A stretch of 37,569 nt of DNA. Source: Rhizaria sp. SCN 62-66 (lineage: Eukaryota > Rhizaria, unplaced). Within the stretch, counting starts at the first letter, position 1; each line of letters opens with the position of its first letter. Below, one piece after another: positions 11,484 to 22,464 of this stretch. The stretch is from positions 1 through 37,569 of the forward strand of contig MEDY01000467.1 of the NCBI GenBank assembly GCA_001724265.1. The letters are read 5' to 3'. Made by a program: the position numbers and the translations under genes. The notes beneath the pieces are model-generated. The model was given only the letters and a program-made list of their open reading frames with translations. It made no database searches and was not told where the DNA came from.

Positions 11484-13574
11484 TCACCTAACCACGGTCA
11501 CTGAGACAACATTCTTCCCACCGCCGCGCTGGTGCTGCTGTTGCTGCTCAATCCGCAGACTGCCGTTCATCTCAGCATCGCCCGCAGCCGCCTTGGCCTC
11601 GTCGGCCTCGGCCGCCACCTGCCGCTTGAGCGCGCGGGTGCGCCTGACTCGCCACACCCCGGTCGCAATCACGCCGACGCCGATAAAGGCGTAGATAATC
11701 GCAACAATAATGCCGAACGCGCCACTGCCAGGCTTGGTGAGCGTGATGGATGAGATGAGGATGAAGAGCTGCATCCCGAAGAAAATGGCCTTGGTGGGTA
11801 AGTAGTTGTGCAAGTACTCGCCGATCTTGAGCGCGATCACGATCACCGGCGTGATGAGCAGGTACACCAGCCACTCGTCGACCTTAAAAATTCTAAAGTA
11901 GAACCGCGCGCCGAGCATGAAGGGCAGGTTGAGCAGGAAGATCATCGCGCACGTGTCGCGCGCAGTCGTCCCGTCGAGCTGCATGTACGCGACGTACATC
12001 ACGATGGGCGGGCCGTTGATGCCGAACGCGCCGCCGAAGAACCCGGCCGCAATGCCGGTAACAAACCCCAGCGCGGCCTGCGTCTTGTGCTGCTTGAGAT
12101 GCTCCCAGGCCATCGCGGCCGCGAAGTGCACACGGTCACTGACCGTGAGCGCGCCCGCCGCCTCCGCGGCGTCGTACTCGGCCTGCGATGCGACGCGGTT
12201 GCGGGCTCTCTTGGGGGCCTTGCCGTCGGCGTTCCACACCGCGCGCAGGGCGTCGTGGTCAAGCTCCTCCGTGCTCACGGCCAAAATAGGGTTTCCGTTG
12301 CTATCGAGACCGCCAGTCCCGGTCCCAGCAGCCGCGTTGATGTGCCCCGCGTGGCCGTAGCCGTCGTGGTGGTTGTACGAGGCTGCGACCGAGTCGGTGT
12401 TGTCGCTGGCAAGCCCGCCGGACAGCAGCGACGGCGGCGGCGGCACTGAGCCCGCGTCGACCGAGTGATGGTTCTGCGGCGGGGTGCCCAGCGTCTTGGC
12501 GTCGTAGTAGTGCTGCGTGTGCTTGTTAACGCGAGGAGCGCCGTGGTGTGCGCTCTGGTGGCCGCTGTGCGCCGCAATGTCGCTCTCGGAGTTGTTCACG
12601 GGCAGGTCGTACGAAGGCAGGTCGTAGTCGAACACGCCGCCTCTGCCGCTCATCGGACTCGCCGCCAGCGCCCCGCCGCCGTGGCCGCCGCCGCCGCCGC
12701 CGTGGCCGTGGCCGACTTGAGCAGCGGCGGCGCGACCGGGGGCGGCCGCAGCGGTGTCACTGTGGTCGTTGACAAGACCGGTGGAGAGCACGACAACGGC
12801 ACCGTTGCCCTTAGCGCCGCCGGCAGCCGTGTGCTGCGAGTTGGGAAGCGGCGACATCTCGAGTCCTGCCAACGAGGCGCCGCGCGCGCTGTCGGCGCTG
12901 TTCTCGACGGCGCCCGCACTGCTGTCGACGGTGCCCGTGGCGGAGGTAAGTCCCAGGCGCGCGCGCTCTTCGGCGAGCACGGCGGCGTCGTCCTTGCGGC
13001 GTGAGAGAATGTTGCTGGACACGAACTGCCACACTGCGATGACGATGAGGAAACAGCCAAGGATCTTGGTTAGCGCGCCCTGCTTGAGGTCCACCGCGGC
13101 AAGCGTGCCCAGCCACACAATGCCGTTAAGGCCCGGGAAGACGTAGGCGTTGACGTCCTTGCGGTAGAGCTTGCCCTTGAAGATGGTGGGGATCATGGCG
13201 ACGTAGTTGACTGCGGAGGTGACGGCAGCGACGGCCAGAACGCGGCGCGAGGACACTTCCAGACTCCCGCTACCCATGTCGATGTCAAAAAAGTCTTCGC
13301 CAATGCGCCACATGGCTTGGACCAGAATGGCACCGCCAGAACCGGTGATACCGGTTGCCAGCGCGGCCAGCTGTGGGACGTGAACGAAAAGGCCGGCGCG
13401 AACGTTGTGGGTCCGTGAGAAGGAAAGGAAGGTTTATGAGTGAAGGTAGTTATTTTTTGAAGTGAAATCTTCGGAAATAGGAGTGAAAGCAACGAAATTA
13501 TGCTGTGACAAAAGACGTACTGTGACGGCGCCGAAAATAATGCTGCTTTCGGCAGCGCCGGGGAAGTAGACCAT
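11484..13574 (-). CDS. TauE/SafE-family anion transporter-like protein with His-rich loop (2 exons)
   Basis: Exons on the minus strand are 13574-13521 (18 codons) and 13370-11484, joined in phase 0 over a 150-nt intron (GTACGT...CCACAG), giving 646 residues. The join restores the first TauE half: GAVT/LAALATGITGSGGAIL (about 15-34). The second half repeats the pattern as GFVTGIAAGFFGGAFGINGP (from about 453). TauE/SafE proteins are polytopic membrane proteins linked to export of sulfite, sulfoacetate and related anions; the substrate here is not known. Four or so helices precede and about five follow a hydrophilic loop of roughly 300 residues (about 142-440), far longer than usual, with 15 His between 238 and 361 in a Gly/Ala/Ser/Asn background. 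The C-terminal tail is cytosol-like with a short Gln run. ATG 13574 is the first in-frame ATG; an upstream CTACAG at about 13611 may mark a 5' UTR intron. The gene is divergent from the ATP-grasp gene. Confidence 0.85.
12342..12713 (-). other. Segment encoding the His/Gly-rich loop of the TauE-like protein
   Basis: This segment encodes residues about 238-361 with 15 histidines, including HGHGGGGGGHGGG and the pairs HH at three places. Such His-rich loops are known from zinc transporters (ZIP, CDF), where they bind metal. Metal binding here is an inference from composition. Confidence 0.7.
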
Positions 13575-15071
13575 CGGCAAATTGCGGAGGAGCGGAAGGT
13601 TTTGTTCAAGCTGTAGGACAGAAGGCAGACACACGTTTCGAGGTAAATAATTGACCCATCAAAGAGAAAATATGTAAGAAAATAGCATTCTAGAGCAACC
13701 AGTTTGGAATGATGATTTATTATCGTAATAATCAAGAGTTCAAATCCGCCGCCAGTCCGCATCGCCTGCGCGTCCCGGTTACGGGAGGGGGCTGTCGCGA
13801 AATCTTCAAAAGTACGTCTTTCATGCTCAATATGAAGAGCATAAGTAGAAACCGACTTATCAATAGAATAGCCGTAACGCACATTTTAATAGGTTGGTAA
13901 TAATTTCTGAGATCAAGTGATATTATGCGTAAAAACCAATAAATATCTTGTGACACCAATGGTGCTTTTAAGTTGCATCTCTGTCACGGAGCAACAAAAG
14001 GCATGCGTACAAGTCAAGGCAAGGGATTTCGGATTTAAACTCTGGTTGATGAACATATACTAGGTTTTGACAATAACTGTACAAAGTTATTCTGATATAC
14101 CTTTGTTCTACATGGTATAAACACAACTTAACACAGGTTGACTGCCCATGAATCTCAGCTTTATGTAGCACACTGTTGACGTTGTTCTCGACATAAGTAC
14201 TTTGTCCCGGCGCAACGTTGCCATATTTTACAGTACAATTATTACAATAGCACACCAGAGAGTAAGCGTTGACGTCATTCCACTTGTTATGGGTCGTAGT
14301 GAGACTTGAAGTTACATAACGACAAGTTTTATTCAAGTGGACACTTGACAGAAAAGGATGGGTATAGCCGTTGGTATAAGCTATATCACGCAAGAATAAT
14401 CCATGAAATTATGATGCAACGCATATCTTTACGTTTTTCCTACCTCGCGTACAAATGAGCTCGCTGTGCGCGTTAGTGTCAACGTGTCTAACCTGTCGAG
14501 GGCAGTTTTTATCAGCTAGATGAAGTAGTCGGTATATTCATCAACATTCTTGGATTTGGCACATGAAACGCAATATTGTTGTTATTAATTAGTTAATTTT
14601 TGCTATAAGGGCGCAAGATTTGCTGGATCTATCAAGAACGCGCTTATGATAGTCATGAGGCGCAAATTGTAGCAAGCTATATCACACGCGTCTATAGACG
14701 GTATAGATGATAGAGTTACACAAAGAAATTAAGATATACTAACATCTAAGTTTTACTCTATAAGATAATTAGCGCAGAGCACATGAAGTTGATGTTATGT
14801 TTCAGTGTGCTTCGTTTTGCGCAAAAAGCGTTCAACAGCGTTTCTCTCTGCGACGCGTAGCTTCTGGCGACGGCTATCGACGGGGAAGGCCGGCCCAGGG
14901 AATAAATCCGAGAAAATATCATGTGTTTCATCGTCAAAGTGACTGTCACTACAATAATCCATGCGCCATGCAATTAAACTCTAGGTTTCTTAATTCTACT
15001 TACGATGTCATGATGTTTGTATTGTCTAATTCGTCTTTTTGCCTGACTCGTTTTACCCACGCAAGCAGCCC
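13575..15071. promoter_or_regulatory. Large divergent spacer, TauE-like / ATP-grasp genes
   Basis: This 1,497-bp AT-rich spacer separates divergent start codons. A perfect 12-bp palindrome TTTTGCGCAAAA lies at 14815-14826. A GC-rich island of about 60 bp (about 13745-13805) stands out of the AT-rich background. I checked the island for a tRNA: a B-box-like AGTTCAAATCC at 13734-13744 has no matching A box or arms. No coding frame looks real. Confidence 0.45.
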
Positions 15072-17233
15072 ATGTCGACCGAGCTCGCGACCGAGACTCC
15101 CGCCGCGGACCCGCGCACTGCGCTGACATCGATCTCTGCCACGCTGGCCAAGACTATTGCCCCGCTCCCTGGCGACGACGGAATTGCTGGCAAGACCTTT
15201 CTCGTTGTCCTGTGCGGTATTCTTCACCGCGTCGACGTCTACAAGCAGGTGCGTCGTTCACAACTCTCTTTATTTCATCTTTATAGGCTTCACAATCGTT
15301 TGCGATCCTTATTTTGTTGATCAACACACGACGACATGTTTGAAAAATATCTGAACTACGACATATCTATTTGGATATCACTCAATATTTGTCGTGGCAT
15401 CTTCCTTTCTCTTGCGCATTGTCTCCTCGATCTCGATTGCTCTTGCTCATTTCTTGTTCCTGTCGGTCATGTTCTTGCTCTATCTCTCATTTTGACAGGC
15501 GCACGCTCTTGGCGCCCGCTTTATTATCCTTGACGAGAAGGTCACCGAGTGGGTCGACCCCTACGTCGCGCACTGGATCATCAACTCCTCCGCCTACAAC
15601 CCCGAAACCGTCGTCGCCACCGTCACTGACTGGCTCGCCGCGCGCCCGGAAGAGCACATCGACGGCGTCATCACGTTCGATGAGTACGCTATTCTTGCCA
15701 CCGGCAAGCTTGTGGACCACTTCAAGCTCCCCGGCACACCTTTTGACACTGTTAAGACTGTCAAGAACAAGTACATGTACGTCATCGAAGCTTCATATGT
15801 ATATTTGCAATTCGAGAGCTTTTTTGTTTGACTTGTTTCAGACTTTTGACTTGAATGAATGAGAATTTTTTAATCGCGATTTATAACTCGCGATTTTACT
15901 TTCGTTATCTCACTTTGACTCCATCTCACTCGCTACGCTCCAACACTGTGTTTCACTGCTACATCAGGCTCCGCAAGCTCACCGCTGCCGCCGGCGTCCT
16001 GGCCCCCCAGGCGCTGCGTTTCTCCGTCCCGGCCCTCTGCTCCGGCGACTTGGACGCGCAGCTGGCGGCGTTCCCCTTCCCCTGCGTGCTGAAGCCGCTC
16101 TCGGGCGCGGGGTCGCACTTCGTGCGCCGCATCGCTAGCGTCGACGTGCTTAAGGCCGTCGTGGCCGAGTACCGCGACGAGGCCGCGTCCACGGGCGAGG
16201 TCGCCGCCTGGGGCGCTGAGAGCGCCGACGAGGCCTTCATGATCGAGGAGATGCTAGTCGGCAAGGAGGTCGACATTGACCTGCTCATCGACAACGTACG
16301 TCAAAATCACAAAGATAACAAACTTCAAACTTAAGTGTCGTTGCCATTTAGTTTCAATTTCTATCTGTTATCATTTTATAATGCAGTATTTTTTTTCGCT
16401 TTGCGCTCAAGAGTGCTTATTTGTGACCAACTGCTCAAAACATCGATTATTCTATGTTTGCTATTGTTGTTACGGAACTTTAGGGTGAGATCAAGTACCT
16501 CACGATCTCTGACAACTTCCCGTCCGCTGGCCCCGCGCACCTGTTCATGGAGTCCGGCGGCGCGCTGCCCTCGACGCTGCCCTCCGAGGCGCAGATGGCG
16601 CTGGCGGCCATGACCAAGCAGGTCGTCGAGACCTTCGGCAAGAACTTGCATGGGTGCTACCACTTCGAGGCCATGTGGACCGACAAGGGTGCCTTTCCCA
16701 TCGAGCTCAACCAGCGCCTGGGCGGCTCCGAAGTCCTGGTGCTCGCGCTCTCGGTCCACGGCGTGAACCTGGGCGTCCAGGCCCTGCGGCTCGCGCTCGG
16801 CCAGTCCGTCGCCCCGGGCCTCCCTACGGTCCCGTCGCTGCCCACCGCGCTCCCGGCGCCCGTCGGCGTCGGTGCCGTCCCGCGCTGCTACTGCGCGTCG
16901 ACCAACTTCCTCGCGCCCGACTCCGGGTACATCACGCGCATCGGCCGCAACGCGTGCGTGGACGCCGACGCGCGCTACATGGGTTCGATGCACCGCGCGC
17001 AGCCGGGGCACCCGCTCAAGGCGCCCCCGCTGGCGTTTGAGTTCCTGGGCTGGATGGTCGCCTCCGGCGACACGGCCCCCGAGGCCAAGGCGAATCTGGA
17101 CCGGCTGTGCGAGGACTTTTACTGCGAGCTCAAGCCCTTTGAGCGCGGCGACCCCAACGGCATCGTTCCCGGCACGGACGTGTACTACAAGGACTGGGAC
17201 GACGCCGCGGGCAAGAAAAAGGAGACCGCATAA
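15072..17233 (+). CDS. ATP-grasp ligase, carnosine-synthase-like (4 exons)
   Basis: Exons are 15072-15248, 15499-15776, 15968-16295 and 16484-17233, giving 510 residues. Donors are GTGCGT, GTACGT and GTACGT; the phases join cleanly. ATP-grasp enzymes activate a carboxylate as acyl-phosphate and couple it to an amine. The N-terminal half is a pre-ATP-grasp fold (FLVVLCGILHRVDVYKQ and VITFDEYAILATGKLVDHF). The ATP-binding part begins KNKYMLRKLTAAAGV, with FPCVLKPLSGAGSHFVRRI (K194, Gly-rich loop 197-202), EEMLVGKEVDIDLLIDN and the Mg-binding strand FPIELNQRLGG (E335, N337). The order and the SDNFP and IELN motifs recall CARNS1-type and bacterial L-amino-acid ligases. The substrate cannot be read from sequence. 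ATG 15072 is 3 nt after a CGCAAGCAG acceptor-like site; the frame reaches further up with no other ATG I trust. Confidence 0.85.
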
Positions 17234-18751
17234 GCACAAAGAGCTTTATCGCTTCATTTTACAACTATATTGTTGTTGAATGATCTACTCGGCACAGGGA
17301 CGCGTTACGTGTTTGCCTGAGCTCGCATTTTTGTTTTGTGTGATGAGTTAGGTCTGACGTAGTTACTAAAACAAAACGTCGTTACTCCAACTTATTTCTC
17401 ATTCTTCTTCTTACAATCGCACTTTACATTTACATCATTACACGAACTTGTTTCATTCTTAAATTTTTGCTGTTATCTCCCAACGAGTATAACAGATGTA
17501 TTCATGATCTCTTTCACAAGTCAACCCGTCTGTCCGTCAGTCTGTTGTTGTCTTTGTCGGCTTCTTTTGTTTTTCGTTTCACTGTCATTATCACCCAACA
17601 AACAAGTAATATGTCAACGTGTCAAAATCTAAGTGCTGTTGTTTCAAGTGTCATTGTACATTTTTCGCTCCAAATAATGTGTTCCTGTTTGGCGGTATTC
17701 TTGGAAGTCTTTTTAATAATCACCTCTTGTAGTCGATCGTTAATAACTTCAAATGCTTCGCCTGCATTCACACACTGTGATTAGCTCTGTTATGTTTGTG
17801 TTTGCTTCAACCTGAGTCTTTTTGTTCTTGTCTTTGTTACATCTGCTGCTATTGCTGGATGTGTACAGTCCTTGCTACCTTGTCTTTTCACTGTTAATAT
17901 TGTCTGCCTTTTTCACTGCTACACGTACACTAAGTCACCGGCCACACTCTCGCACTGCAGGTACTGCTCTGAAACTGTTTGTTCTGAACTTCTGGTTGAT
18001 GATGAACACGTTCTCGTCTCAGTTGTTTATTCGTTGACCTGGTTGCAACATCATTCCTCGGTTTCGCTCAAAAGCTACCCCCGAATTCTATTACGATGTC
18101 CGACTATCTCTGCTAAGCGTTTCAATCAGGTGGGCTCAATCGGCAGCAAGCGCGATGCTGTTTTATAATATTAACCCCCCCCCACATACACACACTCTCA
18201 CTTCAGACACTGTTTGCTATCCAATAAGCACAACACAATACATCATATCATGTTCTTCTACTTGAGACAAGATATTCACGAGCGTAACATCGCTAGTCAG
18301 TTTATAATGATTTATAATGTTTATGTTTTTATTGAATTGTTTCCGTCGTAGTCATCGTCATTGCCATCACAGTCGCAGTATCACAGTCACCGTAGCTGTC
18401 ATAAGCTCATAGGTGACTGCATCTACTACAACTGATCCACAATAAAAACCGTTGCCATGCCTACGTAAACAAGGATTGCAGTCAACACTGCAATAACTTG
18501 ACAATACGCACAATCAAAGGAATGTACACACACTCTGATAAACGCACTCCGGATCATTCATTTATATATATTGCTGCAGTTAACACATGCTCGCAAGGAA
18601 CAAACAATCAAACTAACAAACAAAGCCACATTGCTTTTTTCCTCTCATTTTTCTCCCTTCCTGACTCTTGTTTTGCTTCTTCACCTCCCCAACTCACTCA
18701 CTTTCCAGCTGCAACCCCAAGCCCAGCCCGGTGCGGCGCCACACCGCGCGC
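17234..18751. other. Convergent 3' spacer, ATP-grasp / secreted beta-protein genes
   Basis: This is 1,518 bp of AT- and pyrimidine-rich DNA between two stop codons. It includes a C9 run (18175-18183) followed by a CA-rich stretch to about 18203. Frames such as 17467-17784 have the Ser/Leu/Phe composition of translated T/C-rich DNA and no protein signature. No gene or RNA is supported. The length is large for two 3' UTRs, so an unrecognised noncoding RNA remains possible. Confidence 0.4.
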
Positions 18752-19819
18752 TTAGACGTTGCGGGTGTAGACGGCGAGCGAGGAGATGCCGAAGTGCGCG
18801 AGCGAGGCCGCGTCGGTGGTGGTGCCGAATGCGAGCTCGATCTCGCCCGCCGCGCTCGCCGGCACCGTCACGTCGATCTGCGTCGTGAACTTGGTCTCGG
18901 GGAACTTGTCGCTGCCGCAGATGTTGATCGCGCGCGCGCCGTTGCGCAGCTCGTGCGAGTCGGACCACACGTGCGCGCCGTTGAGCTTGAGGTACGCAGT
19001 CTCGCCCTGCCAATCGTCGATGAAGTGCACGGTAGCGGTGATGCGGAGCTGGGCGTGCGGCGCGAGCTTCGAGATGAGCTTCTTGGCTTCGATCTTGCCG
19101 CCGCCGGGCACGGTGACGACGGTGAGCGGGCCGCAGGGCAGCACGGTGGCGGCGTTAGCCCAGCCGCCCAGGTCGGCGGGGGTGTAGATGTCGTCGCTGT
19201 GCAGCTGCCACTGGGGCACGCCGTTGATCTCGAGCTGATGCGTCTGGATCGAGCGGACAATGATGGTCGACGCCGCGACGTGGTCCTTGCCGACGACGAG
19301 GATGTCCTTGTCGTTGGCGGCCAGCCCCGCGGGCGAGTTGGCGGCAGACTGGGTGACGGCGACGGAGAACTGGCCCTGGCTGTTAGCGCCGACCGAGTAG
19401 GACGAGTCGCCACGGCCGAAGTACACGCGGGCGTTCTTGTCGGAGCCAGCCGTGCGAAGGAAAAGCTGGCTCACCTCGAGACCGACCGCAGAAGCGTTAC
19501 CTACGCGCGAGGAGACGAGAGGTAAGGAGAGGAGCAGTGCAAGACAGAGGGGGTGAAGGAGGTGAGAGGAGGGGCAAGTTTATGGAGACAGAGGCAGTTT
19601 GGAGGAGTGCAAGTAAAATTCTAAGGGAGGATACAAAGACGGTGTTTCTAGGGATTTGACGAGAGGGCCATCTCACGGATGTGGGAAGCGTGGGGAAGGG
19701 GAGGAAAGGGACGTACCAGCGACTGTGGAGGTTTGCTGAGCCAGAGAAGGCTCGTTGGCTGCGGCCATAACAGCGGCAGCCAAAATCACCAGGACAAGGG
19801 AAGACACACGACTCAACAT
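18752..19819 (-). CDS. Secreted or surface beta-rich protein of unknown function (2 exons)
   Basis: Exons on the minus strand are 19819-19717 and 19500-18752, split inside a Gly codon by a 216-nt intron (GTACGT...GCGTAG), giving 283 residues. Exon 1 encodes a clear signal peptide (MLSRVSSLVLVILAAAVMAA) and a short Gln/Ser/Thr linker. The first third of exon 2 (SQLFLRTAGSDKNARVYFGR onward) has the alternating pattern of a beta-structure. The C-terminal module contains ATVHFIDDWQGETAYLKLNG, HVWSD, INICGSD, then FGTTTDAASLAHFGISSLAV near the end. From memory this resembles a module common at the end of large ciliate and other protist surface proteins. There are only two Cys after the signal peptide, which could pair. 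No membrane anchor is seen, so secretion is likely. Function is unknown. ATG 19819 begins the signal peptide. Confidence 0.8.
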
Positions 19820-20754
19820 CGGAGAGTCTCTAATGTTGTAAGTGACGATTAGTCAACCTTCGGCAAAGAAAAGCTTCATCAAACAAGGAGCTGACCTCCC
19901 CCACCCGGCCGAGCAGCCAGCTGCCCCCTTGCTCACGGTCACTTAGAACAGGTTCTGCAGCACATTCGAGTCCATGTCTCTCTTGTACGATTGCAATTCT
20001 GGTTTATTTTAGCTTTTCACACTAATATAGCTTAATTATCATAACATAACCTTAATTTAGCGGCGTTTAGAACGTGTAGTGTGCAGTATCCCTGAAAATG
20101 ATGATGAGGCGACCCCCATAAACTGCTCTTTATCGCCAATATAGGTGACAAGAGCTGTCCCGTTCGCTACATAAATGCATAACAGTATGATAGAGCTAAC
20201 ACTATTCATTGTTGCGTCATCAAACTTTGCAATGGCGCTAGAAAATGCGTCTGTCCATGCCTTCAAAGCGTAGTCAAGGTACACACATCCAGACCCTGCC
20301 GCCTCAATAGACCCACTAAACATGCGGTTTCTTGCACACAGCAAATAAGAAATACCCAAACACACCGCTTAAGCCATTTAACACAAGTTTTAAAGACCTA
20401 CCAGCGTCATGTAAAGCAGATAGCTTCGACCCCAAGTGACTCGGGAACGACAACGACTCGCTCGAGGTGGCTGGGCCGAAAAAAGGTTGCGGGCTGGTTT
20501 TAGCGGTGCGGTTTGTATAATTTTGTTTTCGATCTGTTACGGAGCAGAGACAACGTCAGTGGCTATGTTATATTGCATTTCATAGAGCACACGCATTGGT
20601 GTATACCCACATTTACTGTTTTTGTTATATCAAATTGACTATGACCCGCGGTGAAGGTCGCGCTAACGCCCACCGCACTCTTGTCTGATCCCACACTCAC
20701 TCACTCTGCCTGTTGCGTCTTTCTCAACCCCATTTTGTTCTTTCACATAACCAG
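19820..20754. promoter_or_regulatory. Divergent spacer, secreted protein / bL35m genes
   Basis: This 935-bp spacer carries two promoters. The plus-strand end is pyrimidine-rich from about 20690 and closes with ACATAACCAG directly at the bL35 ATG, like a splice acceptor. A GTACGATT at 19985 on the plus strand has the donor form used elsewhere here and could start a long 5' UTR intron. A protein-like minus-strand frame inside (20057-20323) is listed separately. Confidence 0.4.
20057..20323 (-). CDS. Small uncertain ORF, 88 residues, one possible membrane segment
   Basis: ATG 20323 to TAA 20057 encodes a balanced, protein-like sequence with a hydrophobic stretch (SSIILLCIYVANGTALVTYI) and a basic end (SKRR). 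The frame continues upstream with a GTG but no further ATG. Its third positions are not GC-rich, unlike every confident gene here. It could be a recently gained or decaying gene, an exon of something larger, or chance. I recognise no family. Confidence 0.25.
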   Translation of the reverse strand: MFSGSIEAAGSGCVYLDYALKAWTDAFSSAIAKFDDATMNSVSSIILLCIYVANGTALVTYIGDKEQFMGVASSSFSGILHTTRSKRR

Positions 20755-21378
20755 ATGGCCTCGCTTGTTCGTGCCTGCTCCAGTGGCCTCCGCGGCGTCG
20801 CGGTGCGCCCCATGGTCTCCACCGCTGCCCGCATCGTCGGCTCCGCGACCTCCATCCGCGCCGCTGCCGCTGCCATTCCCGCCGTCTCCGCTCCCGCGGC
20901 CCGTGCGTTCTCTTCTTCTGTCTTCGCGACCCGCTCGATCGCTCCCGCACAGACCATCCTCTCGCGCCCTCTTGCGCCGGTCTTCTCCATCTCGTCCTGC
21001 GCCCCCGCGATCGCCCCCATCACCCTCGACGTGAACTCGATCATCTCGCGCGTCTCGGTCCCCGCCGCCGCGTCCTCGGCCGCTTTCGCCGCGCTCCTCG
21101 CCCCTGCCGGCGTTGCCGCGCTCCCCGCGCGCGCCTTCCACATCAAGCGCAAGGCCAATCCCAACACCAAGGGCAAGAACTACAGGCTCAAGACCCACAA
21201 GGGTACCGACAAGCGTTTCCACGTCACTGGCGCAGGCAAGATCATGCGTTGGCGTTCCGGCCACCGCCACTTGCTGCGCCGCAAGTCCAAGCGCCAGCTT
21301 AAGGACCTCAACAAGCGCGTGCCCATCCCCGAGGTGCTGGTCAAGAAGTACCGCCGCTCCATGCCCTACCGCTTCTGA
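20755..21378 (+). CDS. MRPL35: Mitochondrial large-subunit ribosomal protein bL35m
   Basis: This single-exon frame encodes 207 residues. The last 81 residues (about 127-207) are a complete bL35 domain: HIKRKANPNTKGKNYRLKTH, then KRFHVTGAGKIMRW, HRHLLRRKSKRQLKDLN and YRRSMPYRF. The preceding 126 residues are Ala/Ser/Arg-rich, low in acidic residues, and begin MASLVRACSSGLRGVAVRP, a good mitochondrial presequence. No plastid is needed to explain it. bL35 sits in the large subunit of the organelle ribosome. ATG 20755 directly follows an acceptor-like ACATAACCAG; the frame further upstream has only a TTG. The bL35 core matches the bacterial protein (about 65 residues), so the extension is the eukaryotic addition. 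Confidence 0.93.
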   Translation: MASLVRACSSGLRGVAVRPMVSTAARIVGSATSIRAAAAAIPAVSAPAARAFSSSVFATRSIAPAQTILSRPLAPVFSISSCAPAIAPITLDVNSIISRVSVPAAASSAAFAALLAPAGVAALPARAFHIKRKANPNTKGKNYRLKTHKGTDKRFHVTGAGKIMRWRSGHRHLLRRKSKRQLKDLNKRVPIPEVLVKKYRRSMPYRF

Positions 21379-22464
21379 GGTGGCTAACGACTCGGACTCT
21401 AGAACGCAACTGACGCAACTGACGCAACCGGTGCAACATAAACGAAGCACTGGAACTGCACAACGACGACAGCAATGGCGACACATGATGCAACAATGCT
21501 TTCTGGCTATGGTGCAACGACGCAGTATGATGAGGTTGAAGTTAATGTCACTTTCTGATGGTTTTGACGTTATTTTGCGCTCGTGACTGCTGCCGTTTGC
21601 AGTGGTGACAGCGATAACGGATAACGGCAACGAATGACGAATGCGTATTATTGTGCGGTGCTAACCAATGCTGAACTGTTTCATACTGTGCAGCGTTGCG
21701 TTGCGCTGTGTATTGTGCGGCTGTGTTTTGTGTCGACGTTTCGCTCCTCGTTTCTTTGTTACTTTTCTTCTTTTTCGTTTTCGTTCTGTTTTTCCTAAAG
21801 CTATCTGTTGGACGAGTGCTATGGGTTTTTATTAGCATTGGTGTTGACACTAGTTGTTTAGGGCTACGTATTTGTCGACGTATGCAATAGGGCCAGGTCA
21901 TCCGTGACTGTTTAGACTACTCTCTCTCTCAAATCATCTCTGTCACTCAGGGGTATGATCTGATACAGGATGCGAGGCGAGATTGTTACGGATGGCTTTA
22001 TTATCTATTGTGTCAGTCGAGTTTATTCACGCTTTTTCATCACCAGTATCAACAAATATTATTGTTATGCTTGATGGTGATGACAGATGACAAACAAAGG
22101 CTAATATCAAAACAAAAGCAAAAACCAACAAGACAAAGCAACAACACTGTTACTTAATCTCCTTAATATTATCAAAAATAAACACTCCAATTGAAACTAC
22201 GAGTCAAGTACATTTTTTTGGTATATATACAGCCTGTACAATCTTATTCAACTCAACATGGACGCTCGAAGGAGGCATTGCATACTGTTTTGCACAAGAA
22301 TTACACGTGAGTATCTAATTAGTTAAAGTCTATGTATTGAGCAATATCATAATAAAAACACATTGCATCTTCAATATTCACACTGTCCCATATTCTAAGT
22401 CACACCTGCACAAAGCGGGTGCGTTACGAAGCGCGCAACTTGCGACACTGTTACGCTCTATGAC
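21379..22464. other. Convergent 3' spacer, bL35m / VPS9 protein
   Basis: This 1,086-bp AT-richer spacer begins with a short irregular repeat of ACGCAACTG/GACGCAAC units (about 21404-21436), and GCAAC recurs to about 21520. A T-rich patch lies at 21755-21795. No gene or RNA is supported. The VPS9 gene ends at 22465. Confidence 0.45.

Noticed and set aside
13734-13805. Possible tRNA in the GC island (B-box-like AGTTCAAATCC)
   Set aside because: There is no A box at the right distance and no acceptor, D or anticodon arms can be drawn.
17467-17784. 105-codon plus-strand frame in the ATP-grasp 3' spacer
   Set aside because: Its Ser/Leu/Phe/Val composition is that of translated T/C-rich DNA; no motif, and no splice links to neighbours.
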